Shown one piece after another: positions 10,364-21,714 of a stretch of 64,000 nucleotides of DNA. Source of the stretch: Symsagittifera roscoffensis (Eukaryota > Xenacoelomorpha > Acoela > Convolutidae). The translations under genes and the position numbers were made by a program. The stretch spans positions 49,371,892-49,435,891 of the forward strand of contig NC_087069.1 in NCBI RefSeq assembly GCF_963678635.1, given 5' to 3'. Each line of letters opens with the position of its first letter. Positions within the stretch are counted from its first letter, which is position 1. Below the pieces are notes generated by a model that was not told where the DNA came from, searched no databases, and saw only the letters and a list, made by a program, of their open reading frames with translations.

Positions 10364-13300
10364 GGGAGTGCTTTGGAGGGGAGGAGATTTATCAACTGCA
10401 CAGGCAACGTTTTGATAAACTTACGAGAGTTTAAAATAATTTTTTTGAAGACAAACATTTTTTGTGACAATCATTTCAACTTTCGAGGGCGCGCAACCCA
10501 ACTCAAAATTTTTTTTTCATATTGACGCTCAAGGTGCCTTTACACAGATACGTAATGCTCGATTAGCCTGCCAAAAATGGGTGTCGCTTTAACTCTAGGG
10601 AAGATTTTGGGTGGTGAGGGAATCGAAGGCGGTGAGGAGGATGAATGAAGGGGGGGGATTGGGGGGTTGCGTCCTTTCACTTTTTCGGCGACTGGTTCGT
10701 CACATTTTTTTTGGTAGCCAGACTGTGACCTGTTAACGTAACTCGCGTAATGCATCCTGTAGTTATGTTAAATAGGGCTGGCATTCCGCTGAATTCCGAT
10801 TTCCGTTTCAGTTCAGACGGATACAATTATGTCATTATGGAAGTTACCAATTTCCTATTTCTGCACTTGTTCATTTTTTATTCCTTTAGTGGATATTAAT
10901 GGAAGTCAAAATGATGATCACGATTTTTTGTAAACTTCTAATTCATAGATTTTTTAGCAGACAGAACTTCCTATTTGCATTATGTCGCTATGTTTTTTGC
11001 CAGTTCTAAGTTACATGTGACAAAATTCAACTGTTTAATGTCAGTTTATTTTTTGATCAAATTAAAGCAAATCGAATTTGAACTGGTTCACATTTTCTGC
11101 TGATTTTAAAACGGTTTGTTGTTCATGTTTCATTCACGAAGTTAATTGATTTCTAGCTGCAATTTTTTGTTCAATTTATTTCACCAAATATCGAGTAAAA
11201 TTTCCTTTTAACTGCATGCCAGAAGAGGTGTTTGCCGCATTTTTTCCCTGGTTGAATGTTTACTTTTTATCAGGTGTTTCCAACTTGGTCGCAAAGCCAT
11301 TAATGAGTGAATTTTTGTGCTTTTTTTCTGTCTGACTTCTTTTAACTACACAATAGATAAGTTAAACCTCGTAAAAGACTTTTTTTTTAGCAGAAACCCT
11401 CTTTCCGTTTATTAAAATTTATTGACAGGAATATCATCTACAAGGATTTCCAATAATAATCTTCTTTTTTCTGAAATGTCTGCTAAATTTATTTGAGTTT
11501 TACATACGCAACATTAAACAATGCGACCATTTAGGCTATTTTGCAGATTTTCCCTTGCAAAATTTGTAAGACATTCTGCTTGATATCTTCTTTAATTTTT
11601 TTTATTATAAAATGTTTGATTAGAATTCAGATTTTTAGTGTGTTTGTTTGATGTTTTTGGATCTTAAAAATCTGCAAAACACGCAGACATTCCAATCTGT
11701 ATAATAAAATGCACAATTTTTCTTTGTTCACACCAACTGAGCGACCATTAAGACCAAAGTTTTCCCGCAATTATGAATAAATTTTCCGTGGAATGACATG
11801 GATTTTTTTCCCGAGGCAATTAAATTTCAAATGAGGTCTTATTTTCTTAGACACTTAAGCTTGATATTCACTTCTAAATTCTCCTTTTGGCGAATTGTTT
11901 TCCGCTAAATAAATTCTTTTTGATTCTAAAATTCTCAACTGTTTCACATTTACAAATTGAACTCTATAACTATTTTTACTCTAATCTACAAAAAACGATA
12001 AAATACAAAAATTCACAAATTTTAATTAGGGACCCCTAAATTTTACAAACCATTAGTTATTATATGGATTATCTTAAAACCCTGAAAATCTGTAGCTTTT
12101 CAAGTTAAGATAAAATTGCTGATAGTTCAAATTTTAGATATTTCAGCGGGGATTTTAACTTGTTTGCGTGTTTACAAGCTTCAGGTTGTTATTATTAACT
12201 TTCTACTAACTGCGTGATTGCAGGTTAATGCTCGTCGTTTGGTGAATTTTAGGGGCTAAATCAAAGAGTTTTCACTGTTGAGGCGTCTGATATCTTTTCG
12301 TATCTTTCGTCTTCAAAGTTCCTAAATTTTATTGGGAGAAAATTTTACATTTGTTGACGTTTTCGTTCAATATATTGATTTATTTGAAGGCACTTTCAAA
12401 GTGCAAAACAATTTTCTCGAGGGTTTTGATTATGTCAGATACATTCAGTGCAGCTTCATGTAAATTACCATAATTATAGCACTTTTTAAAACATATTCTG
12501 TGACACCGCATTATCTGAAAACACAGGACTGAACATCTGATTGTTTGTTTTGGTTTAGATATTATAACGGCTTCGAATCACTTGGTCGCAACGGTAAATA
12601 GACGGTAAGAATTTCAAAACTAATTGCAAAAAGTTTCCCTAATGAGATTCCAACTTGTTTAGAATTCTCTTGGAAACTGACTTCTGAGAGATAATTGTAA
12701 AGTCGAAACCGGTCAAAACAAACATGTTTCTTCTGTAACCTAATAGCTAAAAGGGCAAGTTTCGGGTTACTTTCTAAGAAGCCTTAAATTTATTTTTGAC
12801 ATTCTTCAACTATAATGCAAATGAACCTTTGCTCTGACCGAGAGCTACTTGATTTGAGCTAGTTTTTCTGAAATTATTAAAATATGGATTCTCACTCGAG
12901 AACACAGATTATGTCGGGTCTAGAAGTTTTAAATTTCACCATCTGCAGTAAGTTTTGCTGACGTCTTGAAAACTTTGAGATTTTTTTCGGCAAAATTACA
13001 CCATTTCTTAAAAAAACTGAACAAATTTTCAAAATATTCAAAAAACATCCCCTTCTCGCAATGTTAAGTACAAGTGGTATGTTTCCTAAATAAAAAACTT
13101 CGAAAAGACCAAACAGCAAGCCTCACATAAATTAGAACGATTTCTAAGACGAATTAAATCTCCTCTCACGTGGTATTAGCACCAAATCTATTGCGCGCTA
13201 ATGGTCCAAAATTGACCAAATTGGCAACCTTAAAACTTTCATAACTTTTCAAAAAAGATCACAGAAAAAACAAGTTTTGAAATTTTAGCTGGGAACAAAA

Positions 13301-13734
13301 CTTATCTTCTGAAAATTTTTAAAAAACTCCTCCAAAACTTGCTTGAAATACCGGTTGAAGACAAAATTTAGTTGTTCCAAATGTATGGAAACTGTAGAAA
13401 ACAACAAATACGTCGGAAATATCAGAATGGATGAAAAGACAAGGATAGCCGGTTACTGCGCAAATAGCACAGAACGTTCCGAGCAGTCTTAAAAAATTGC
13501 AAAATTATTTTTTCTATTCATTGAAGTTTTTTTTCGGCTTGATATGATGATAGGTTCTGAGCGGAAAAAGTAGAGTTTAGGCATTTTTGTCAGTCATTGT
13601 GACAAAAAATATGCCAATTGGAAAAAATTTTTGAAGACAATTAACAGAAAAACAAAAAAAACACTTTTTATTTTTCGTTTTTTCCCAAATTTTTTGAAGT
13701 TTTTGATTTCTAGCTGAATTAGATTGGAAAACAA
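10364..13734. other. Spacer between the arms; no gene recognised
   Basis: Unpaired sequence, AT-rich, with only short chance frames. A poly-G/poly-C patch lies at about 10600-10670. About 13130-13490 is a diverged copy of repeat family C (cgcgctaatggtccaaaatt, and at its end a gagcagtctt tail). If the locus is a real palindrome this is its loop. If it is an assembly join it is simply sequence further upstream of the arm 2 TRPM gene. Confidence 0.7.
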
Positions 13735-14139
13735 AAACAAAAAAACTAAAACAAACCCGAATAAAAATGTTCTCCCCATTTTCAATCGTCGGAACAATTA
13801 CTTGATACCCCACGCCATTTGCATATATAAAAAGATATCTCTCAAAAATTTTGACAGAAGGTTTTTGTTCATTTTGTGCATAAAACAATACGAGCCCCAA
13901 AAGTTTTGTGGATATGAGCAAAACTTGGTGCAGGTAGAATCCTGAAACCCATAGACAAGCCTTGAAGTTTTTTCCGAACTGTAATTAAAAACGATTTACC
14001 CAATTGTTACAAAAGCCACGAGGAAATACTTGGAACATAAAAAGTGACGTCAATTTATTTATGTTGCCGAATCCGCAACCTTTCAATATACAGTCACGGA
14101 GTTGCATTTTTTTGGTTTCAACGAGAAAGTGTACGTAGA

Positions 14140-14975
14140 GTTTCTTCTCGTTTTGTTCGTTTTCTCTGCAACTAATCAAAATACAGAATTCAATTTTTGA
14201 CGAAAGGTAGATTAAACTATTTGAAAGGCCTTAACTGGACCAAAATTTGAAAAACAGTGTTTTCAAGGCGTAGCTGAGTCGGCATCTCATAACAATTTGT
14301 TGCTGTGCAAACAGCCATCAAGCTATAGAAGGAATTTGAGCTTAGGGATTCAACTTTGTTCTTTGGGAAGCTGATAAGCTTGAATTACACATAATGCAGC
14401 CAAAAAATGACAAATTTTAGAATTAATAGAGTTACTTGGCCCGGCGTAAGAAATCGTCTAAAATTGTACGAAGATTTTTGTGCTTGTGATCGAATTCAGA
14501 CAAAAAAATCATTCCAGCATTTATTCCGGAAAAATTACCGCTTCAATCCATGCAGAGGAGTTTCATCATCAGTTGTATTGTGTATAAATTTTGTTCAGTT
14601 TTCTAATACAAGCTCCCAAGGGTACGTGTCGTGAAAACAGATTTGAACTTTTCTCGACGCCGGGCCGAGTAACTCTGGTACTCTGATAGTTATGTCATGT
14701 TTCTTTTTTTGAGTGCATAATGTGTGAAACAAGTATATCAGATACCTAAAGATCTAAGCTGAGCTCCTAAATTCAAATTCCTTCTGTTGTTTCCATGGTT
14801 GTTTCCACAGCAATAACACATCTATACCTAGTTATGATATGCCGGCTCATTTACGCCTTCGAGACAATATTTCCCAAGGTTTCGTCCGGTTAAGCGCTTT
14901 GAAATGTTTTAGTCAACCTTTTGTCAAATTTTGAACCCTACATCTTGAATATTTGCAGAGAAAACGAACAAACGT
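14140..14975. repeat. Nested inverted repeat inside arm 2
   Basis: Counterpart of 8947-9760 with the same two diverged halves (about 14147-14450 and 14660-14965). Its presence in both arms shows it predates their separation. Confidence 0.72.
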
Positions 14976-16939
14976 GAAGAATAAGTGCGTTGAAATCAAA
15001 TAGTTGCGCAACTTTGCAGTTTCTGCATGTGAAAATAAGTTTTGTCAAAAAGGAGGTCAATTGGTTTTCTTAATCTTTTTCAGAACACAATCACAGGAAA
15101 TGTACTACGCAAAGTTTTTTGCTATTGGAGCAATTAAGAGGAATACATGGATTTAGCGTTTTATCTGTGGATTCCGCCACATCAAGAAGATTTTAAAAAA
15201 GTATCTTTGCTTCACAACAAATCGGTTTTCAGCCTGTTGCTGAATCCGCTTCCAAACCGCAAATTTTATAGTTTGAATTTTTAATGTTTTTGATTGTTGT
15301 AAAAATATTTTTTCAACAATTTGAATGCTATTCATTGTAACAACACTCTTTAATTATTAATTAAAACCCTTTCGGCAGCGCAAACAATTTCATATAATTG
15401 CCTCAGTACACGTCACACACAAACTACACGAGTTCAAAGAAAATTTTTTTTTTCTAGTTTTTCATGAATGTGGTTGGAATTTGGAACTTTCGGTGCACAG
15501 CAATCAGCTCGACTCGTCTTTAAATTTAAATAGTTATTTATTTACAAAATCAATTACAGTGGTGACAGTTTTTTTCTACTACTTGCAATTGGCTGACTCT
15601 TTTCCTTCAACTTCAACTAATTAAGTGTAATCATAAAAGTTAGTTGGAACTTTCCTTGGCGGCGTAGAGAGCAATAAATGGATAAACTTCACTTCATTCA
15701 TATCACAAAAAGTCTGTACCACGAATGGAGGATTTTCCCGCTTCATTGAAGCACACAACTGCAGAGAATTTTTCAAGCTGTCTACAAAAATTTTAATGTA
15801 ATTCTTTTTGAATTTTTGTGCAATAACTTTGAGTAATTCCGCGCATTTCGTTTTCTTCTTATCAAATTTATAGTTTTTCGGTTGTTATTCTTCTTACAGT
15901 TGAAGCCAGTATAGCTTTACTGAGAATCTAACTAGTTATTTCAGATATTTATCGAATCAACTCGCTGTTGTGAGAAAAAAAGTCAAATCTATTTGAAAAT
16001 AACAAGGAAATGCAAGTAGAAAAAACTTCTAAATTCGATCGTTGATATATCTGGAAGCTTGCAGTTATTTAAAAAAAATTATGCTTTGAAAAGCTATAGA
16101 TTTTATCTATGACAAAAAACTAAGGTTGCACTCAAAACAAGGAAAATTTATACTAACTAGTTTTCGGTAACGATATCCAAAAATAGTTTTCGGTTTATTT
16201 AGTTTTCCGGTGCTTCGATTTTGATAAAAACTAAAAAGAGTGACTCGTACACGGAGTATCACATTCCTAAGAATAAATAACTCCTCTTTTATCTTTTTTC
16301 ATATTCAAACAAAAATTGTGAGTTGACTGACATTTTAGAAAAAAAATTATATTGACAAAAATGATTTTTTTTATGGTAAAGCTTTAAATTACTGTTTAAA
16401 CTGATATCTTAATTTTATATTAAAAAAGTAGCTTTCTTCTTTTTCCTCGTCTGCAATATGACAAGTGGTAAGTTGAAATTCATTTGTAAATATTGTAAGG
16501 CAAGCCAAGTAAAAGATTGATCATACATCAAAAATTTAGGTGGAAGGTACAAAATAGGATTGGACTCATTGGCATTATCATCACGAAAAAACTATATTTG
16601 GTTGAAAATTGGTAATAAAAGTTTTGAGCAACGTTTTGCCACTTGTTTTAAATTAACTTGTCAACTTTGTAAAAATGTTTACTAACCATGCCAACGGTTT
16701 TACTGTATATGAGAGCATCATTAGACCTACAGATCCGTTCAAAACGTTTTTTCAGTTTTTTGAATTATCAATTTATCGAGTTCAAATGAAAATTTTTTGC
16801 TACTATCTCTAATTACCAACACTATTCGAAACTTCAGTTTTACTGTCAATGTAAAAATGTCTTTTTGCAAAAAAAAAAATAGATTTTCGGCAAATTCTTC
16901 CTTCTTTAGTTGTGATTAACTTGTCTATGAGTTACACGT

Positions 16940-17450
16940 GTATTCAGGGGTGAATCTAGGATTTTCAAGAAAAAGGCGGGGCAAATTTTCAACAAAAAAT
17001 AATTGTCGACCTTTTTTTAGGTCAACAAAAAATAATTGTCGACCTTTTTTTAGGTCAATAAAACTAATTTTGCACTAAAAATACTTTGTTTCGGACAAAA
17101 ACGGGCCAAAATAGGCGTTCTCATGCGTTTTTGGACACTTTTGACCAAAAATTGTGTTTCTGGCGCGCACTCCCCCTCTCAAAATTTTTGTATAATGGCT
17201 TCAAAGACGCCTTCAGAAAAATTTTAGGGCCAGCCAGCCAAAAATGGAGGTCGTAAATTACTATTAAAGGGGAACCCTTAGGGTCGGCGGGGGGCCAATC
17301 CCTAAGGATGGCGCCCATTTCCTTTTTGCGTCGAATATGACTTTTGTCTAACTTATTACACACGCCAGGTGAAAAATCAGAACTTTCAATGCAAAATTTT
17401 GATACGAGCAGCATGCCCCAATTTACCTGCAAACTAGTTAAATGGTCTGA
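16940..17450. repeat. Dispersed repeat family G, arm 2 copy with local tandem duplication
   Basis: Inverse counterpart of 6500-6990. A 35-base segment, caacaaaaaataattgtcga followed by cctttttttaggt, is present twice in a row here and once in arm 1. The 103-codon minus-strand frame (17432-17121; contains AILRDWPPADPKGSPLIVIY) is open only in this copy and is probably not a gene. Confidence 0.65.
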
Positions 17451-20400
17451 GTGTAAAGTTTTACTATACCCCAGTGTATTAAAATTTTAGTATAGCGGAT
17501 TTTAAATCACTGCTTTTAAATTCAAGTCATGACTTAAAATTCTTTGATTTTAACAACTTCGCAACTGAAAAAAGGTCTCCCTGTTTAAAGCAATTTTTTA
17601 TTGTAAACTAAAAAGACTTTCAGGTGACGATCTCACCACAAAAAAAATCGACACCGACAGTATAAAGTTATTACTTTTTTAGGTTTTCTCTTTGAGTGAA
17701 TTACAAAAGTTTCCCTAGGTGTAATGCGTTATAAAGAGTTCCCTTTTGACCTCCCAATGCAATTTTTTGGGTAAGTTTAGTCAAGTTATGTCTGCCAAGA
17801 TGTTTACCAGATACACATAGCATAATGGTAAGGTATTCACTTTGAGATAGTCAGATCGAGTGTTAGATCTCCTGCCATGGCAATGATAGTGATAGTGTTT
17901 GAGGAAGAGCTATCAGTTGACTTCTAGTCTAATTTCCGTGGTTAAGCAATTTCAGCTGCAGTATGGCGACCACGTGAAAATTCTAGACGCAAAGGCTGGT
18001 CCCAGTCGTAAAAGAACATCCTTGCTAAACAGAATAACTTAAGCTGAGGTTTAGGGAAACAATACATAATATTCTTACATAGCTTGCTAGGACCTATTGG
18101 CTGATCCTCTGCAAATCGCAGGAATCACAAATTTTTTTTAATTTCTGTCTGTTGTCTTAGACGTGTTGCTTTGCTTTAGATGTGTCTTCAATCGGACAAG
18201 TTTTTTTTAGAATATGATTTTTTACATTTTCACCTCATTTTCACACGTAATCATCTACTGGAAGTTTTTTTGATTAAATGCTTCAATCTTCAGCCTCTCA
18301 AAAAAATTGTTACGTCTGATCTGTAATTTGAGGTTAGTCTCTCTTTTTGTTCCAAGCAAATTCAGGTATTGTCGAGCCCTCTTAAAAATTTAAACTGGTC
18401 ATTTTGAGGCCCTGCTATTCATCATAATTGAAACTGCGAAAAACTAATACTAATTTTTAGGCCTACTATTGTCTATAGTCAGATACCGATCAATTATTCA
18501 AGGCTATTCCACAAAGACTTAATACATTGAAGCATGAAAAGAAAACATGTACAAACAATGTTTTTTATTAAACAGCACGGGTAGATATTTCGAACTCTTC
18601 ACTTTCTCAAATAAATTTTTGAAAAAGTCAAAAAACCGAAGTTAACCAGAAACTTTTTCTGTTTTCAGAAAATTCTTCTCTATTCTACTTGCACATAAAT
18701 TCTCTCCTTTTTTAGCTTCGTTTCTTTTTTTAGAGTTTCTCGCAGAATCTTTTGATTAAATTGAGCTTCTTCTGTTTAGTTGTTAAATTCCAGTAATTTA
18801 TCAAAGAAGTAATCTAGTTATTGCCCTTCAGATCTTTTCTTATCCTTTGGGCAATTTTGACTTAGTCGGATCAAATAGCCCCAATTTGCCTGAAAACTAG
18901 TCAATTGGTCTGAGCCTAATGGTTTATCATACCCAGTGGGTTAAAAATTACAGTCTGGCTGATTTCGAATCACTGGTTTCAATTTAATTCCACGGCGTGA
19001 AATCCTTTTGACTTTATCAGCTTCCAATTGAAAAAACGACAATTAGATTAGGCCTTGCATAATGACCCAGCCAATAAAAACAAAACAGCTGCCGCTATAA
19101 CAGTTATTTCTTGATAGTTTTTATGTAACCCATCAATAGGTAAGTTGAGCAAATTTATTGAACTTTTAGTTTGAGAAATTGAGAAAACAAAATTCAGTCG
19201 AAAACTCTATTTTCAGCCAACAGTTGAAATTTCTAAATTTCACTTTATGTCAAAACTGCCACATTTTGTTGAAGCTAGCCTGGGTGGAGATGGCGCACAT
19301 GAAGTGTTCAATTTTAAACAACTTTGATTGGTTTCAACAGTTAATTTTTAGAGCGAACTACGTTCCAACCACGTAAAGTTGATGAAGCCGATGAAAAATG
19401 TTTCAGAAAAAAGCCCCCTTGAGAAAAATCTAATTCCACCCTGATTACACAGGAAAAGGCGGTTCAATCATTAACCTTTTGCTGAGTGAAAGTGATCAAC
19501 AGTGATAAAAGCTCTCAGCCAAACTTAGCTTTTTTATCATTCAAACTCTTTCTCTTTTTTGCTACAAAATTATTTTTGTAGAAACGCAATACTTCAATAA
19601 GCAAACTTTTCTGGTTTGGTGTTTGACGCTTCAAATGCATAGGGACTACAGTTTTTCGAAAATTAAAGCTAGTCATATATAACTTTAATTTTTTTCCGGG
19701 TTTTCGATTTATTTCTTTGAAACTCTAGGAAATCAAAAATTCAAAAATTGATGTTTTTTGTTAATTCTTCTACTGTAACTAAAATACTATGTTTGAACCA
19801 ACCACATCTGACATGACAGCAATTTTTGTTCAGCGGTGTGCCATGATAAGTTAATTTGCTAAAATTTGTCATAGATAGCTTGCTGAAAGCTTGGAATTGG
19901 ATTAGTGGTAACTCAGCGATTTTTCATCGCCAAAGCTGAAAGAAATCAGCAAAAAACCTTGCACAGCTTTTTTTGTTTATCGAAGGAACATAGTTTTTTG
20001 TAACGGTTTCTTAGTACGCGCTACTGTTTTTTGAAGTTCTGCATCAGTTGAATGATAATTTTAAAGCGCATATGGTGAGAAAACTTCCAACAGTGCATTC
20101 AATCACTGATCAGAGTTATAGATTTATTTCGTTTGTGATAAGTCCAAAAAAGTTTTGCTGATTTAGATACAGATGCATCAACAATACAGATACATCAACG
20201 CAAGTTTTCAATTTTTGAACAACGTCTATCAAGCTTGACAAAAAAATTTAACCTTATCTAAAACTAATTAGTTTTATAGATCAAAATGGGTTTTTGAATT
20301 ATATATTTTCCTAAAATTGAGTTTTATTTTTTGATGTTTATGCAGTACATAATTATGTTTAGATTAACTAGCGGTAGAAAAAATTTTCCGGATAAATTCG

Positions 20401-20649
20401 CAAACAGTTTTTTTGGAACTAAATTTCTTGTTTAACTGTGATGAAAAGTTATCAAAAACTTGTAAGAGACCTATCATTTTTTTGATTTTCGCGCCCTACT
20501 TATGCTTTTCCAATGTTTATCTCATGCTTGGGGAAACATATTTTGGTAGTCGCCTATTGGATATTTTGCTGAGCACCTTCTTTTAGCTAGCAGAAGATAT
20601 CAATACAAAAGTATCAGAATAGCAAAAATTGTGTCAAAAATCATTGGTT

Positions 20650-20880
20650 TTTCAGATCTAAAATAATCAAGAAAAACTAAATTTCAGATCTTAAAATAGA
20701 TCTGAAATAAGCTTTTTTTTCAGAGCTGAAATAACCAAGAAAAATTAAATTTTAGATCTGAATTTAGATCTGAAATAACCCATTCTTAAATATCCAAGCA
20801 TTATTTTAACATTTCACTGCCCATTTCAGATCTGAAATTTAGATCTGAAGAAGATTATTTCAGATATGAATTAGACAACT
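20650..20880. repeat. Cluster of the palindrome ATTTCAGATCTGAAAT, arm 2
   Basis: At least eight AGATCT-centred copies are embedded in aaataa(t/c)caagaaaaa spacers, about 0.6 kb upstream of TRPM exon 1. It is an expanded version of 3125-3260. It could be a minisatellite or clustered binding sites. Confidence 0.65.
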
Positions 20881-21394
20881 TACTAGATACGGGTTATATC
20901 AAGTAGTTGATGAGCAACAAAGTTGCAGAAATTTTTATTCTTTTAAAAACTAATCATTGAACAGTTAATAAAACTAGACATCTAATACCACGATTTAACG
21001 ACTTGTATATTAATAGATTACTTGAACACAATGGAATTTAAGGGCTAAAAATTACACTCATACAAAAATTTCATCCCAACTCAGAAGTTGAAATAAAAAA
21101 CTTAAGACACGAACCAAGTTTTGGACCAAATTCTGAAGTTCCATAAACCACATTGGGGGCTGCTCCAAGTTTTTTGTTGTGTAGGACGGTGGTTTTTACA
21201 CAGAGTCCATTTCTGTGTAAACCATCCCCTTGTTCAAGCAACGTTACTATCCGAATAAGCAAACTAAATGAAAGTTAATGTTGAATGACTATTTTTAAAA
21301 AAAGCTATGATGTTCCGGTGTTGTTTTTCTGATGAACTTAAGTGCGTTACTTTTTTTTATTTTCCTATTTTAAAATTTTAATTTTTTTTTCCAG

Positions 21395-21714
21395 AAATGA
21401 GAAAGCGTGATTTTGATCAATACAGAGTCGAACGTCTGCTGTTTCTAATCCAGCGCGAACAAGAAAAACTCAATTTCTTCTACGAGAGGAAATACTGTCG
21501 ATTAGAATGCGGACGATTTTTCCCTCCAATTCGGTGTTCGGTTATTGAGAACCCCGTCAGCGGCGAGAGTGTTGAAAGAGCAGGAGAAGATGAAGCTAGT
21601 CAAAGTGTCCGATATTCGAGAGTGTTCGGAACTTTCAACCATGATGACTTCCGAGCAGTTGATGAGAGTGAATTGTGTTCGGGGTGTGGATACGCTTATG
21701 TAGATCATTACAAG
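21395..21714 (+). CDS. TRPM exon 1 (first coding exon), arm 2 copy
   Basis: The ATG at 21397 lies two bases after a pyrimidine-rich acceptor (ccag) and opens 106 codons ending at the donor AAG|gtaaat, phase 0. The product is basic and charged at the start (MRKRDFDQYRVERLL), then carries CRLECGRFFPP and, near the end, ELCSGCGYAYVDHYK. The CxxCGY...H pattern matches the Cys/His segment that precedes the W-x-x-x-K-H block in TRPM2 and TRPM8. That assigned this exon to the channel, because exon 2 (23127) continues directly in phase. A 5' UTR exon, or a trans-spliced leader, must supply the mRNA start, since the acceptor sits right before the ATG. An upstream coding exon ending in phase 1 is also possible. 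Confidence 0.85.

Larger units (their letters stand above)
14976..21394. other. Upstream region of the arm 2 TRPM gene; no gene recognised
   Basis: Mirror of 2586-8946. A 60-codon frame at 15335-15153 (minus; MNSIQIVEKIFLQQSKTLKI) is open in both arms, but the arms differ in it almost only by amino-acid-changing substitutions, so it does not look selected. Promoter and 5' UTR of TRPM are expected here. Confidence 0.5.

Noticed and set aside
9958-10525. Frames of 137-168 codons across 9958-10525
   Set aside because: They run through the 200-N gap; most of the length is unknown sequence.
17121-17432. 103-codon frame in arm 2
   Set aside because: It lies in dispersed repeat family G and is broken in arm 1.
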